Assembly: GCF_000384215.1 (NCBI RefSeq) | Contig: NZ_KB913032.1 | Span: 7,959,605 to 8,023,604 of the forward strand | Length of the DNA stretch: 64,000 nucleotides | Source of the DNA: Amycolatopsis alba DSM 44262 | GTDB lineage: Bacteria > Actinomycetota > Actinomycetes > Mycobacteriales > Pseudonocardiaceae | Direction: 5' to 3' | Made by a program: the position numbers and the translations under genes | Shown here: positions 14,646 to 24,285 of the stretch, in pieces | Position numbering within the stretch: position 1 is the first letter of the stretch | Layout of the letters: every line of letters begins with the position of its first letter | The notes under the pieces: model-generated | Database searches by the model: none | Told to the model about the DNA's origin: nothing | What the model saw: only the letters and a program-made list of their open reading frames with translations

Positions 14646-16958
14646 ATGGCGGACGGAGTCGGCTCACTTTCGGGGTGGTCGGCCGACCCCACCGAGGTGA
14701 CCAGCTACGTGGGCCGCGACGCCGAGACCGACGAGGCACGGCGCCTGTTGGAGATGTCGTCACTGGTCACGCTGACCGGACCTGGCGGCGTCGGCAAGAC
14801 GAGACTGGCGTGGCGGCTCGCGGCGGCCCACCGGGAGGCGACCGCCGACGAGGTCGTGTTCGTGTCGCTGGCCGAACTGCGGGAACCCGCGCTGCTGGTG
14901 CCGACCGTGGCGAACGCCCTCGGTTTCGGCGACCGCTCGGCGAAACCGGCCATCGAGGTCGTCGTCGAAGCGCTGCAGGCAAGCCGGTTGCTGCTGGTGC
15001 TGGACAACTGTGAGCATCTGGTCGACAGCTGCGCCTGGTTCGCCGACACCGTGGTCAGGGCCTGCCCCCAGGTGACAGTGCTGGCCACGAGCAGGCAGTC
15101 CCTCGGCGTGGCGGGCGAACGGGTCCTGCCCGTGCCGCCGCTGGCGATACCGGAGCAGGGCGACTCCTTCGAACGCGCGGTGAACGACGAATCGGTGCGG
15201 CTGTTCGTGGACCGCGCGACCGCAGTCGCGCCGTCGTTCCGGCTCACCGAAGAGGACACCGAACCGCTGATCCGGCTGTGCCGCAGGCTGGACGGGCTGC
15301 CGCTGGCGATCGAGCTGGCCGCCGTCCGCGCGCGGGCGCTGTCCCTGCGCCAGCTCGCCGACCGGCTCGACAAGCAGTTCTCCGTTCTCACGAAGGACCG
15401 GCGCGGACGGCCGGAGCGGCACGAGACCATGCGGGCCCTGATCGACTGGAGCCACGACCTGTGCACCGGGCCCGAACGGCTGCTGTGGGCCCGCGCGTCG
15501 GTGTTCTCCGGCAGCTTCGACCTCGACGCCGCCGAACAGGTCTGTTCCGGCGGCGAACTTCCCCGCGAACGGGTCCTCGAAGTCGTCGACGGGCTGCTCG
15601 ACAAGTCCATCCTGCTGCGCGAGGAGTATCCGGGCGGCGTGCGGTACCGCATGCTGGAGTCGGTGCGCGAGTACGGCGTCGACCGGCTCCGCGAGACGGG
15701 CGGGACCGCGGACCTGCGGAAACGGCACCGGGACTGGTTCGCCGAACTCGCCTGCCGGTACGCGACCGAGTGGCTGGAGACCGACCAGCTCGCCTGGATC
15801 GGCCGGTTGCGGCGTGAGCACGCGAACCTGCGCGTCGCACTCGACCACTGCACCGGCGATCCCGAGGACGCGATCGTCGGCTTGCGGATGCTGCGCGACG
15901 TCAAGGAGTTCTGGATCGTCCGCGGGCTGAACACCGAAGGCCGGATGTGGGTCCGGCGGCTCGACGAGGCCGCGGCGCCGGGAGTCCCGGAGCGGGCACA
16001 CGGGCTGTGGCTGTCCGGTTTCCTGGCGCTGGTGCAGGGAGACATGCCCGCCTATCGGTGCATGCTGGACAGGGCGGCCGCCGAAGCCGAGACGAGCGGC
16101 GACGAACTCGCCGCCGCGTACGTGCTCCACGTCCGCGCCTACGCCGCGCTGATCGGCGACGACATGCCCGAGGCGTCGCGCCTGTTCGGCACGGCCATCG
16201 ACCTGTTCCGCGCCCACGGGGACGAGGGCGCGGACCTCTGGGCGAGCTACAACCACGGACTGGCCGTCTGGCTGGACGGCGACATGGACCGTGGCCGGGC
16301 GGTGCTCGCCGAAGCCGTCGAGCGCTGCGAGCGGCGGGGCGAGGTCTTCTGGCGGGGCTGGGCGCTGTGGTCGCGCGCCGCCGCCGAGTACCTGCAAGGC
16401 GACCTCGCCGTGGCGAGCCGGTGCTGCGAGCAGGTCCTGCGCCTGCACGAGCGGGTCGACGACCGCGTCGTCGTCGGGTTCACGCTCACCGTCCTGGCGG
16501 GTTGCGCGGCCCGCACCGGACGGCCCAACCGGGCCGCGATCCTGCAGGGCGCCGCGATGAACGTCTGGCGCACGGTGGGCGCGTGGCCGACGCGGTACGA
16601 GGCGTTCACCGAACCGCTCCAGACCGACACCGACACGGTGACCGCCGCGCTGGGCTGGGAGGTCGCGATCAAGGAGTTCACCGACGGCGCCGCGATGCCC
16701 ACCGGCGACGCCATCGCGTACGCCCTCGAGGAACGGTCCCCCGCGCCGCGGAAACAAGCCGCGCAGGTGCTCACCAAACGCGAGACCGAGATCGCGCACG
16801 TGGTCGCCGAGGGACTGACGAACCAGGAGATCGCCGACCGGCTCGGCATCGCCCGCCGCACGGTGGACACCCACATCGACCACATCCTCACCAAACTCGG
16901 CTACTCGAACCGGGTCCAGGTCGCCACCTGGGTCACCAGGTCCGCCGATCCCGCCTGA
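14646..16958 (+). CDS. LuxR-family regulator with NB-ARC-like ATPase domain
   Basis: A 770-residue signal-transduction ATPase. The P-loop is TGPGGVGKTR (residues 44-53), Walker B is LLLVLDNCEHL, and GLPLAIELAAVRARAL is the typical sensor motif of AfsR-like ATPases. A middle TPR-like region follows (residues about 400-650), then a LuxR HTH at the end (LTKRETEIAHVVAEGLTNQE, ARRTVDTHIDHILTKLGYS). Unlike AfsR/SARP proteins there is no N-terminal BTAD domain. ATG 14646 with GGGAG upstream is preferred; GTG 14613 is an alternative. Its stop is 3 bp from the stop of the convergent gene. Confidence 0.88.
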   Translation: MADGVGSLSGWSADPTEVTSYVGRDAETDEARRLLEMSSLVTLTGPGGVGKTRLAWRLAAAHREATADEVVFVSLAELREPALLVPTVANALGFGDRSAKPAIEVVVEALQASRLLLVLDNCEHLVDSCAWFADTVVRACPQVTVLATSRQSLGVAGERVLPVPPLAIPEQGDSFERAVNDESVRLFVDRATAVAPSFRLTEEDTEPLIRLCRRLDGLPLAIELAAVRARALSLRQLADRLDKQFSVLTKDRRGRPERHETMRALIDWSHDLCTGPERLLWARASVFSGSFDLDAAEQVCSGGELPRERVLEVVDGLLDKSILLREEYPGGVRYRMLESVREYGVDRLRETGGTADLRKRHRDWFAELACRYATEWLETDQLAWIGRLRREHANLRVALDHCTGDPEDAIVGLRMLRDVKEFWIVRGLNTEGRMWVRRLDEAAAPGVPERAHGLWLSGFLALVQGDMPAYRCMLDRAAAEAETSGDELAAAYVLHVRAYAALIGDDMPEASRLFGTAIDLFRAHGDEGADLWASYNHGLAVWLDGDMDRGRAVLAEAVERCERRGEVFWRGWALWSRAAAEYLQGDLAVASRCCEQVLRLHERVDDRVVVGFTLTVLAGCAARTGRPNRAAILQGAAMNVWRTVGAWPTRYEAFTEPLQTDTDTVTAALGWEVAIKEFTDGAAMPTGDAIAYALEERSPAPRKQAAQVLTKRETEIAHVVAEGLTNQEIADRLGIARRTVDTHIDHILTKLGYSNRVQVATWVTRSADPA

Positions 16959-16961
16959 CGC

Positions 16962-18095
16962 TCACGCCGCCCTGATCGGGGTGGCCTGCCCGGTCTGCTC
17001 GGGGACGAGCAGTTCGGCGCGCAGGGCGATCCGCAGGTCCAGCCGCTCCTTCGGATCGTCGAGCCGGGCACCGAACAGGACCCGGAGGCGGCGCAGGCGG
17101 TTGCGGACCGTCTGCGGGTGGACGCCGAGGTTGTTCGCGATCTCGGGCGCCCCGCCGCGGGCGGAGAGCATCGCGTCGAGAGTTTCGGCGAGTTTGGCGC
17201 GCTCGTTCGGCGGCAGATCGGCGATCGGCGCCAGGCTGCGCGTGACGAGCGCGGTGGTGAGCACCTCGTCGGCGAACAGCCAGTGCGTGGTCAGGTGATC
17301 CGACCAGCGCACGAGCGGCCCGTCCTCGATCACCTCGCGCCGGACCAGTTCCAGCGTCCGGCGGGCCCACCGCAGTGACGCCGCGGCTTCGGCAGGCGCC
17401 ACCGCGGGCCCGACCGCCGCCCGTGCACCCGCCAGGACGCCGCTGATCTCGACGTCGTCGGGCACGAGGAGGTGCGGATACTCACCGGTGAGGTCGGCCA
17501 GCACCTCCGGGCCGAAGGAGGCCCGGACCGCGCCGGGTTCCGCGGCGATGGCGACCACCCGCGCGGGCGGCACCCAGCCCGCTTGGGCCGCGAGTCCCGC
17601 CCACTTCGCGGGCGGGCGGCCGCTCAAGATCTCCCTCAGCAGATTCCGGCGCACTTCGGCCAGCGAAGGCGTGTGCGCGGCGCGGTAGGCGGCGGTGGAC
17701 AACCGGATCAGGACGTCGGCGCAGCGGAGCAGCGCCTCCACCCCGGTGTCCATCAAGGCCGATCCGGCCCCGGCCTGCCGCGACAGTGAGGCGAGCACGG
17801 GCAGGGCGCCGCGGCCCGCCGAGTGATAGGTACGGGAGAGCCGGGCCAGTTCCTTTCCGGCGGCGTACTCGGCGGCACCAACCTGCCGGAAGGCGTCCGC
17901 GCCGGCGGCGATCCCCGGTGCGGAGTCCATCCCGTCGTGCTCCAGCACCAGGGCGACGAACTCGGTGGCCCGCCCGTCGAACAACGGCGCGTGCTCGGGC
18001 AGCGCGTGCCGGATGCCCTCGACGACCACGCGGGCGATCACGAGGGCGGCGGAGCGGGCCGGGGCGGGGCGGACTGGAGCGTGGGACGCGGTCAT
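16962..18095 (-). CDS. CdaR/PucR-family transcriptional regulator
   Basis: A 377-residue protein whose C-terminus is the HTH_30 domain of PucR/CdaR regulators (LDAMLSARGGAPEIANNLGV, PQTVRNRLRRLRVLFGARLD). The N-terminal 150 residues are helical (LARLSRTYHSAGRGALPVLA). The middle carries a GGDEF-like degenerate segment, as is usual in this family. ATG 18095 is chosen over an upstream extension that lacks family similarity. Targets are unknown. Confidence 0.85.
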   Translation of the reverse strand: MTASHAPVRPAPARSAALVIARVVVEGIRHALPEHAPLFDGRATEFVALVLEHDGMDSAPGIAAGADAFRQVGAAEYAAGKELARLSRTYHSAGRGALPVLASLSRQAGAGSALMDTGVEALLRCADVLIRLSTAAYRAAHTPSLAEVRRNLLREILSGRPPAKWAGLAAQAGWVPPARVVAIAAEPGAVRASFGPEVLADLTGEYPHLLVPDDVEISGVLAGARAAVGPAVAPAEAAASLRWARRTLELVRREVIEDGPLVRWSDHLTTHWLFADEVLTTALVTRSLAPIADLPPNERAKLAETLDAMLSARGGAPEIANNLGVHPQTVRNRLRRLRVLFGARLDDPKERLDLRIALRAELLVPEQTGQATPIRAA

Positions 18096-18210
18096 CGTCG
18101 ACCTCCGGGGCAGCGGGAATCGTCGGGGCGCCGAGTCTGCTACTCCTCGGTAGCGGGGCACATCGGGTGAATTACGTACTCGGGCCCATCCCACCTAGGT
18201 GGGTGAACGT

Positions 18211-18263
18211 GTCCCGAGCGCCACGCTCGGGACGCTCACCGTCTCGAACGTGGCGCTCGGGAC
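18211..18263. repeat. Inverted repeat downstream of the NPP1 gene
   Basis: GTCCCGAGCGCCACG (18211-18225) and CGTGGCGCTCGGGAC (18249-18263) are perfect 15-bp arms. A shorter internal copy (CGCTCGGGAC at 18224-18233) can also pair with the left arm. It lies 18 bp past the stop of the leftward secreted-protein gene and may terminate it. It resembles in style the hairpins at 30.9, 37.9 and 46.3 kb but has different sequence. Confidence 0.6.
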
Positions 18264-18281
18264 GCGCTCAGCCCACCCGAA

Positions 18282-19034
18282 TCACGCAGCCGGGTCGAAC
18301 GGGATCCCGGACGGCTTCGCCTTGGCGAGTTCGCCGTTGAACGACGAATCCCGGATCCCCAGCTGCGCGCTGCCGAAGTCGTGCCCCGTCAGCTTGTCGC
18401 GCAGCCCCGGCGGGTAGCCGTCCCAGCCGACCAGCGGCGGGTACTGCCACTGCTTCTTGTGGTTCTCCGGCTCCTCGCCGAAGCCCGCGTGCCGGAAGCA
18501 GTGCGTGCTGATCCCGTCCTTATGGTAGATCACCTTGGGGTGCTTGCCGGTCTCGTCCCACGGGACCTCGTCGCGCTGTTTGGTCGTGTACTTGCCGTGC
18601 GCCGAAGTCGAGACGTACCTGCCCCACTCGCCTTGGACCCAGACGACGACGTGCTCCCAGTCGTGCCGGTGACCGGCGCTCCCTGGGCCCAGCGCGGCCT
18701 GGTCCTTCTCGAAGTAGAGCGCGTACAGGTAGGCGCACCAGCCGTTGTTGCACTTCACCCGCGAGTACGCGTTGGTGTTGTCCAGATCGGACAGGTCGCG
18801 GCACTGGCCGTTGACGTCGCCGCCCAGTGCGAGTCCTGGCGCGAGGGTGCCGTCACGGCCGATGGCCGGGGTGGGATAACAACCGTCTCCGTCGTAGTCG
18901 AAGGCGGGTTCGTAGGTCCGGTCGGGCCAGGGCGCCGACCAGTCCAATGCCTGCGGCGGGACCGCCGAGGCTGTTCCTGTCACGAAGAGCAGAGCGGCGA
19001 GCGTGCCGAGGAGGACCGTGCTGAACCGTCGCAT
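18282..19034 (-). CDS. Secreted NPP1/NLP-family (necrosis- and ethylene-inducing-like) protein
   Basis: A 250-residue protein with a Sec signal peptide (RRFSTVLLGTLAALLFVTGT, cleavage near ASA/VPP). It has the hallmark NLP heptapeptide GHRHDWE at residues 121-127, followed by HVVVWVQG. In oomycete, fungal and bacterial NLPs this motif binds a divalent cation and is needed for membrane damage to eudicot cells. Cys in DGCYPTP, NGQCRDL, VKCNNGWCAYL and THCFRHAG would form disulfides. No Shine-Dalgarno is visible before ATG 19034, whose upstream DNA is unusually A/T rich. Toxicity is not demonstrated; saprophytic roles are possible. Confidence 0.9.
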   Translation of the reverse strand: MRRFSTVLLGTLAALLFVTGTASAVPPQALDWSAPWPDRTYEPAFDYDGDGCYPTPAIGRDGTLAPGLALGGDVNGQCRDLSDLDNTNAYSRVKCNNGWCAYLYALYFEKDQAALGPGSAGHRHDWEHVVVWVQGEWGRYVSTSAHGKYTTKQRDEVPWDETGKHPKVIYHKDGISTHCFRHAGFGEEPENHKKQWQYPPLVGWDGYPPGLRDKLTGHDFGSAQLGIRDSSFNGELAKAKPSGIPFDPAA

Positions 19035-19084
19035 GTGGTTATTTATTCACGACTTGATTCAACACGGAACCCTCCTTGGTCGGC

Positions 19085-20764
19085 TCACTCGCAGACGGCC
19101 CCGTGCGCGGCGCTCCGGACGACCTTGGCGTACTTGCCGAGGACACCGCGCGTGTACGCCGGAGGCTTGGGTGCCCAGCCCTCGCGGCGTGCCTCGATGT
19201 CGTCGATGTCGACTTCGAGCGTCCGGTTCGCGACGTCGAGCGTGATCGGGTCCCCGTCGCGCACGAACGCGATCGGCCCGGCATCGACGGCTTCCGGCGC
19301 GATATGGCCGACGCAGAGGCCGGTCGTGCCGCCGCTGAACCGGCCGTCGGTGATGAGCAGGACGTCCTTCCCGAGCCCGGCGCCCTTGATCGCGCCGGTG
19401 ATGGCGAGCATCTCGCGCATTCCCGGCCCGCCCTTCGGGCCTTCGTAGCGGATGACGACGACGTCCCCGGCGACGATCCGGCCCTCGGCCAGCGCGTCGA
19501 GGGCGGCTCGCTCGCCGTCGAACACGCGCGCGGTGCCGGTGAACGTCGATTCGTCGAAGCCCGCCGACTTCACGACCGCGCCTTCCGGGGCCAGCGATCC
19601 CTTGAGGATGGTCAGCCCGCCGGTCTTGTGGATCGGGCGGTCGAGCGGGCGGATGATCTCGCCGTCGACCCCGGCGGGCGCGATGCCTTCGAGGTTCTCG
19701 GCCATGGTCTTGCCGGTCACGGTGAGCACGTCTCCGTGCATGAGCCCGGCGTCGAGCAGCGCCTTCATCACCACGGGGATGCCGCCGACCTTGTCGACGT
19801 CGTTCATCACGTACTTCCCGAACGGCTTGAGGTCACCGAGGTGCGGGACCTTGTCGCCGATGCGGTTGAAGTCGTCGATGCGCAGATCGACCTCCGCCTC
19901 GCGCGCGATCGCGAGCAGGTGGAGGACGGCGTTGGTCGAACCGCCCAGCGCCATCACGACCGCGATCGCGTTCTCGAACGCCTCCATGGTCATGATCTGC
20001 CGCGCGGTGATGCCCTGGCGGAGCATGCCGACGACGGCTTCCCCCGAGCGGTGGGCGAACCCGTCACGGCGCCGGTCGACGGCGGGCGGGGCGGCCGAGC
20101 CGGGCAGCGACATGCCGAGCGCCTCGGCCACCGACGCCATCGTGTTGGCGGTGTACATCCCGCCGCAGGCACCTTCGCCGGGGCAGATCGCGCGTTCGAT
20201 CCGGTCCACTTCGGCACGGGTGATCTTGCCCGCCAGGCAGGCTCCGACGGCCTCGAAGGCGTCGATGATCGTGACGTCCTGCCCGTCGACCTGACCGGGC
20301 ATGATCGAACCCGCGTAAAGGAAGACGGAGGCGAGGTCGAGCCGGGCCGCGGCCATCAGCATGCCCGGCAGCGACTTGTCGCAGCCCGCCAGCAGCACGG
20401 AGCCGTCCAGCCGCTCGGCCATCATCACCGTTTCGACCGAATCGGCGATCACCTCCCGCGAGACGAGCGAGAAGTGCATGCCCTCGTGCCCCATGGAAAT
20501 ACCGTCGGACACCGAGATCGTGCCGAACTCGAGCGGGTAGCCCCCGCCCGCGTGCACCCCATTCTTGACCGCCTTGGCCAGCCGGTCGAGCGACAGGTTG
20601 CACGGGGTGATCTCGTTCCACGACGAGGCGACCCCGATCTGCGGTTTGGCGAAGTCGTCGTCGCCCATCCCGACCGCGCGGAGCATCCCGCGGGCCGCCG
20701 CGCGCTCCAGTCCGTCGGTCACGTCGCGTGAACGAGGCTTCAAATCCGGCTGGTCCTGCGGCAT
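19085..20764 (-). CDS. ilvD: Dihydroxy-acid dehydratase
   Basis: A 559-residue IlvD/Edd-family dehydratase catalysing the third common step of valine, leucine and isoleucine synthesis (2,3-dihydroxy-acid to 2-oxo-acid). Cys in [15 protein letters not shown] and GEGACGGM match the 2Fe-2S ligands of the actinobacterial/plant-type enzyme, and [20 protein letters not shown] and [15 protein letters not shown] are family blocks. The length is typical. The gene stands alone, away from ilvBNC. GGAAGG precedes ATG 20764. Confidence 0.95.
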   Translation of the reverse strand: MPQDQPDLKPRSRDVTDGLERAAARGMLRAVGMGDDDFAKPQIGVASSWNEITPCNLSLDRLAKAVKNGVHAGGGYPLEFGTISVSDGISMGHEGMHFSLVSREVIADSVETVMMAERLDGSVLLAGCDKSLPGMLMAAARLDLASVFLYAGSIMPGQVDGQDVTIIDAFEAVGACLAGKITRAEVDRIERAICPGEGACGGMYTANTMASVAEALGMSLPGSAAPPAVDRRRDGFAHRSGEAVVGMLRQGITARQIMTMEAFENAIAVVMALGGSTNAVLHLLAIAREAEVDLRIDDFNRIGDKVPHLGDLKPFGKYVMNDVDKVGGIPVVMKALLDAGLMHGDVLTVTGKTMAENLEGIAPAGVDGEIIRPLDRPIHKTGGLTILKGSLAPEGAVVKSAGFDESTFTGTARVFDGERAALDALAEGRIVAGDVVVIRYEGPKGGPGMREMLAITGAIKGAGLGKDVLLITDGRFSGGTTGLCVGHIAPEAVDAGPIAFVRDGDPITLDVANRTLEVDIDDIEARREGWAPKPPAYTRGVLGKYAKVVRSAAHGAVCE

Positions 20765-20828
20765 CGGGACACCTTCCTTCGTGGTGGGACACCGGGCACG
20801 CTGTCAACCCGGCGCGCCCGGCGCAACT

Positions 20829-22115
20829 TCATCGCTCCGGTTTGAAGCCGCGGTGCAGCGCCACCCGCGTGATCGCGTGATGCTCGACGCCGAGCACTTC
20901 GGCGGTCCAGCCGGAGACCGTCACCCGGTCACCCGGTTTCTCCGGGATCCGGCCGAGGAGCACCAGGATCAGCCCGGCGATGGTCGCGTACTCCCCCGGC
21001 GGCGCGTCCCGCAGCTCGACCCCGACGTCGACGAGGTCGTGCACCGGGAAGGTGCCGGGCAGCACCAGGGAGCCGTCCTTGCCGTCGCGGACGGCCAGTA
21101 CGTCGCGGTCGGTCTCGTCGTAGATCTCGCCGACGATCTCCTCCAGCAGATCCTCCAGGGTGACCATGCCCGCGACGGCGCCGTGTTCGTCGACCACCAG
21201 CGCCATCTGCTCCCGCTCTGCCTTGAAACTCCGCAGCGCGTCCGAGACCCGCAGCGAATCGGGGTACACCACGGCCGGCCTGACGACCTCGGCGAGGTCT
21301 TCGTGGTCGCCGAGCAGATCGCGCAGGTGCACGACGCCGACGACGTCGTCCAGATGGCCGCCGCGGGCGACCGGCGCACGGGAGAAGCCCGACTCGGCCA
21401 GCTGGCGGCGCGCCGACCCGAGGTCCTGCTCGGCCGCGAGCGTCAGCACGGCCCGGCGCGGGACGAGCACCTCCCGCAGCCGTCGTTCGTGGATCTCCAA
21501 GGCGCCGTTGATGATCATGCGCTGCTCGGCATTCAGGCCGCGTTGCGCCGAGACCAGTTCCCGGAGCTCCTCGGGCGACATCTGGTCCGGATCGGCTTCC
21601 GCCCGGCCGCCCAGCGCGCGCACGACGAAGTTCGTCGACGCGCTCAGCGCCCACACCACCGGCCTGGAGATCGCCGACAACAGGTTCAGCGGTCGCGCCA
21701 CCAGCAACGCCCACCGCAGCGCGTTCTGCATGGCCAGCCGTTTCGGCGCCAGTTCCCCGAGCACCAGGGTGAGGAACGTGAGGACCATGGTCACCAGCGC
21801 GACGGCCACCGCTCCGGCGGCGTCGCCGAGGAAGTCCAGCAGCGGCACCAGGGGCTGCGCGAGGGAGACCGCCGCCGTCGCCGAAGCGAGGAACCCGGCG
21901 AGCGTGATCCCGATCTGGATCGTCGCCAGGAAGCGGTTCGGGTCGCGCGCCAGCCGCACCAGCGTCCGGGCCGCCGCGCGGCCGTCCCGTTCCAGCGCCC
22001 GCAGCTGTCCCTCACGCAACGAGATCAGCGCCATCTCGCTGCCCGCGAACACCGCGTTGACCACCACCAGCACCGCGACCAGCGCGATGTCGAACCCGTA
22101 GCCGCCCACAAGCAC
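20829..22115 (-). CDS. CNNM/CorC-family membrane protein (DUF21-CBS pair-CorC_HlyC)
   Basis: A 428-residue protein. Residues 1-190 are a DUF21/CNNM transmembrane domain with about four helices (ALVAVLVVVNAVFAGSEMAL, LATIQIGITLAGFLASATA, LGELAPKRLAM). Next come two CBS motifs (VLVPRRAVLTL, VHLRDLLGD; MALVVDEHGAVAGMVTLEDL) and a C-terminal CorC_HlyC transporter-associated domain. Homologues transport or regulate Mg2+/Co2+ and are often mislabelled hemolysins. The start is GTG 22115 with GGGGAG upstream. Confidence 0.9.
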   Translation of the reverse strand: MLVGGYGFDIALVAVLVVVNAVFAGSEMALISLREGQLRALERDGRAAARTLVRLARDPNRFLATIQIGITLAGFLASATAAVSLAQPLVPLLDFLGDAAGAVAVALVTMVLTFLTLVLGELAPKRLAMQNALRWALLVARPLNLLSAISRPVVWALSASTNFVVRALGGRAEADPDQMSPEELRELVSAQRGLNAEQRMIINGALEIHERRLREVLVPRRAVLTLAAEQDLGSARRQLAESGFSRAPVARGGHLDDVVGVVHLRDLLGDHEDLAEVVRPAVVYPDSLRVSDALRSFKAEREQMALVVDEHGAVAGMVTLEDLLEEIVGEIYDETDRDVLAVRDGKDGSLVLPGTFPVHDLVDVGVELRDAPPGEYATIAGLILVLLGRIPEKPGDRVTVSGWTAEVLGVEHHAITRVALHRGFKPER

Positions 22116-22238
22116 TCCCCGGCCCGCCCGAAGTGCAGAACATTACCGAGGGCGAAGCGGGTCCGCAGATGTCGCGAGCGCTGGCTACTGACGGGTAGTT
22201 CCGATACCTTCGAAGGAACCCGCACGGACGGAGTCCTG

Positions 22239-23573
22239 ATGTTCGCCCTCAAGACCACTCCCGCACGGACCTTCCTGCGCCGCGCGGAGGAGATCGCCAA
22301 ACCGGTCACCCGCTGGAGCATCGGCCACGCCATCCCCCGTGTCGCCCTGCGGGCCGCGGCGCGCCGGGGCGACCTCCAGGGCAGGCTCTCCATCGAGGCA
22401 GGCGGCGGCGCGGACCTGACCGGGTTGTTCGACGAGATCCGCGCGCACGGCGCCGTCGCCACCACCAGGGTCGGGCACGTGACCACACGGCATTCGGCGT
22501 GCAAGGACATCCTCACCGACGACGCGTTCAAGACCGTGCGGTTCGTCCCGGACAACCCGGTGCTCAACCGGCTCGTCGCCTGGTCCGAGTCCGGGCTGAT
22601 CCACCCGATCCAGCCGCCGTCGCTGCTGGCGAGCGAGCCGCCCGACCACACGCGCTACCGGAAGCTGGTCACGCGCGTCTTCACCGCCCGCGCCGTCGAG
22701 CAGCTGCGGCAGCGAACCCAGGCGATCGCCGACGAACTGCTCGAAAGCCTCGACCCGACGAATCCCGTCGACCTCATCGAGCAGTACTGCGGACTCCTGC
22801 CGGTCACCGTGATCAGCCAGATCCTCGGTGTCCCGCCCGAGGAACGCGACAAGGTGCTCGCGCTGGGCGGCGCCGCGGCCCCGAGCCTCGACCTCGGCCT
22901 GCCGTGGCGGACCTTCCGGACCGTCGAAGCCACGCTGGCCGAATTCGACTCGTGGCTCACCGTGCACCTGGAGAAGCTGCGGGCGAATCCCGGCGACAAC
23001 CTGCTCAGCAAGCTGATCGCCGCCCGCGAGGACGGCGTCGGCCTGACCGAGCGGGAACTCAAGGCCACCGCGGGACTGGTGCTGGCGGCCGGGTTCGAAA
23101 CGACCGTCAACCTCCTCGGCAACGGCATCGCCCTGCTCACCCGGAATCCGGGCGAACTCGGGAAACTGCGGGGGAATCCGGACCTGTGGAGCAACGCCGT
23201 CGACGAGATCCTCCGCTACGACCCGCCCGTCCTGCTCACCGGCAGGCTGTGCGCGCGTGACACCGAGATCGGCGGGGTGCCGATCCAGCGGGGTTCGATA
23301 GTCAGCACGGTGCTCGCCGGCGCCAACCGGGACCCGGAGATCTTCGACGCCCCTTCGGTTTTCGACGTCGCGCGAGCGAACGCGCGAGATCACGTGTCGT
23401 TCGGCGCCGGGCGGCATTACTGCCTCGGCGCTTCGCTGGCGAGGATGGAGGGGGAGGTCGGGCTGCGGTCGATCTTCGAGCGATTCCCCGACCTGCGGCT
23501 GCTGGGCGGTGCGCGCCGGCGCCAGACCCGGATCCTGCGCGGCTTCGAAACGCTTCCCGCCACCCTCATCTGA
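22239..23573 (+). CDS. Cytochrome P450
   Basis: A 444-residue soluble class I P450. The I-helix motif is LVLAAGFETTVNL, where Phe replaces the more usual His beside the oxygen-activating Glu-Thr. The ExxR motif is DEILRY, and the heme loop is FGAGRHYCLG with Cys at about residue 395. An N-terminal extension of about 40 residues (FALKTTPARTFLRRAEEIAK) is longer than in many bacterial P450s. GGAG precedes ATG 22239. No ferredoxin or reductase is adjacent and the substrate is unknown. Confidence 0.92.
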   Translation: MFALKTTPARTFLRRAEEIAKPVTRWSIGHAIPRVALRAAARRGDLQGRLSIEAGGGADLTGLFDEIRAHGAVATTRVGHVTTRHSACKDILTDDAFKTVRFVPDNPVLNRLVAWSESGLIHPIQPPSLLASEPPDHTRYRKLVTRVFTARAVEQLRQRTQAIADELLESLDPTNPVDLIEQYCGLLPVTVISQILGVPPEERDKVLALGGAAAPSLDLGLPWRTFRTVEATLAEFDSWLTVHLEKLRANPGDNLLSKLIAAREDGVGLTERELKATAGLVLAAGFETTVNLLGNGIALLTRNPGELGKLRGNPDLWSNAVDEILRYDPPVLLTGRLCARDTEIGGVPIQRGSIVSTVLAGANRDPEIFDAPSVFDVARANARDHVSFGAGRHYCLGASLARMEGEVGLRSIFERFPDLRLLGGARRRQTRILRGFETLPATLI

Positions 23574-23590
23574 CTGGGTGGGCAGCTCGC

Positions 23591-23623
23591 GTGTCGTCCG
23601 TCCAAGCACGGGTGTCGTCCGTC
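23591..23623. repeat. Short direct repeats in the P450-membrane protein gap
   Basis: GTGTCGTCCGTC occurs at 23591-23602 and 23612-23623, 21 bp apart, followed by a weaker third unit (GTGCCGTCTGTTCA, 23634 onward). The function is not evident; they could be a regulatory array or remnants of an intergenic repeat family. Confidence 0.4.
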
Positions 23624-23719
23624 TGATCACACGTGCCGTCTGTTCAGTCACGCGAAAGTACCGACTCGCGGGGATTTTTACCGGACCGGCTACGGAAACC
23701 GGTCAGTAACCTCGCCCTC

Positions 23720-24205
23720 GTGACCACTCCGGAGCGCCGAGGCAAGGAAGCTCCGGAGCTGCCCGCCCTCACCGTCACCGGATGCCTGATGGGCTTCTTC
23801 ATGACCGTGCTGGTCCTGATCGGCCCGGCCCTGCTCTGGATCAGCACCCGGTTCGAGCCCGGCGACGACGACGGCCTGGTCATCGTCGCGATGGGCGCGG
23901 TGTTCACGATCGGCGGGCTGGGCACCGTCGGCTCACACCTCCGGCAGAACGCCAGGGCCCGCGAGACACACCGCGCGCTCGACCGGAAGGGTGTCCGAGC
24001 GACCGCGGAAGTCGTTTCCAGCAAGCGGATCTGGGTCGACGAGGTGAGCACTCCCACGGACGACGTCGACCTCGTCGTCACCGGTCCAGGAGTGACCACG
24101 TTCAGTGCGCGCGTGCTCACCGAGGACGTCGGCCGCTACGAAACGGGCACGGTGGTACCCGTCGACGTGGACCCGCGGACCCTCCTCTTCCGCCTCGCCG
24201 ACTGA
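23720..24205 (+). CDS. Two-helix membrane protein, DUF3592-like
   Basis: A 161-residue protein with two transmembrane helices (about residues 16-40 and 50-70), then a small soluble beta domain (RATAEVVSSKRIWVDEV...VVPVDVDPRTLLFRLA) resembling DUF3592-type proteins. GTG 23720 is favoured: a -10-like TAACCT (23707-23712) ends 7 nt upstream and no Shine-Dalgarno is present, suggesting a leaderless transcript. The function is unknown. Confidence 0.65.
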   Translation: MTTPERRGKEAPELPALTVTGCLMGFFMTVLVLIGPALLWISTRFEPGDDDGLVIVAMGAVFTIGGLGTVGSHLRQNARARETHRALDRKGVRATAEVVSSKRIWVDEVSTPTDDVDLVVTGPGVTTFSARVLTEDVGRYETGTVVPVDVDPRTLLFRLAD

Positions 24206-24231
24206 CCCTGCCGCGATCATTGCCCGGCAGC

Positions 24232-24250
24232 ATCGTATCGCTTATCGTAT
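24232..24250 (+). promoter_or_regulatory. Tandem ATCGTAT repeats upstream of the AraC gene
   Basis: ATCGTAT is at 24232-24238 and again at 24244-24250, a 12-bp period in otherwise GC-rich DNA, 36 bp before the AraC start. Direct repeats near one helical turn suit a monomeric AraC protein with two HTH units. Autoregulation is inferred only. Confidence 0.4.
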
Positions 24251-24285
24251 ATGAAATTCACCCCCCGATGCTGCGAGGTGACCTC

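Noticed and set aside
18282-20764. A possible ilv leader peptide or T-box before ilvD.
   Set aside because: The 64-bp gap upstream of ilvD is too short and shows no T-box or leader-peptide pattern.
20565-23573. A 1002-codon plus-strand frame ending in the P450.
   Set aside because: The first ~558 codons are antisense to ilvD and the CNNM gene. The P450 starts at 22239.
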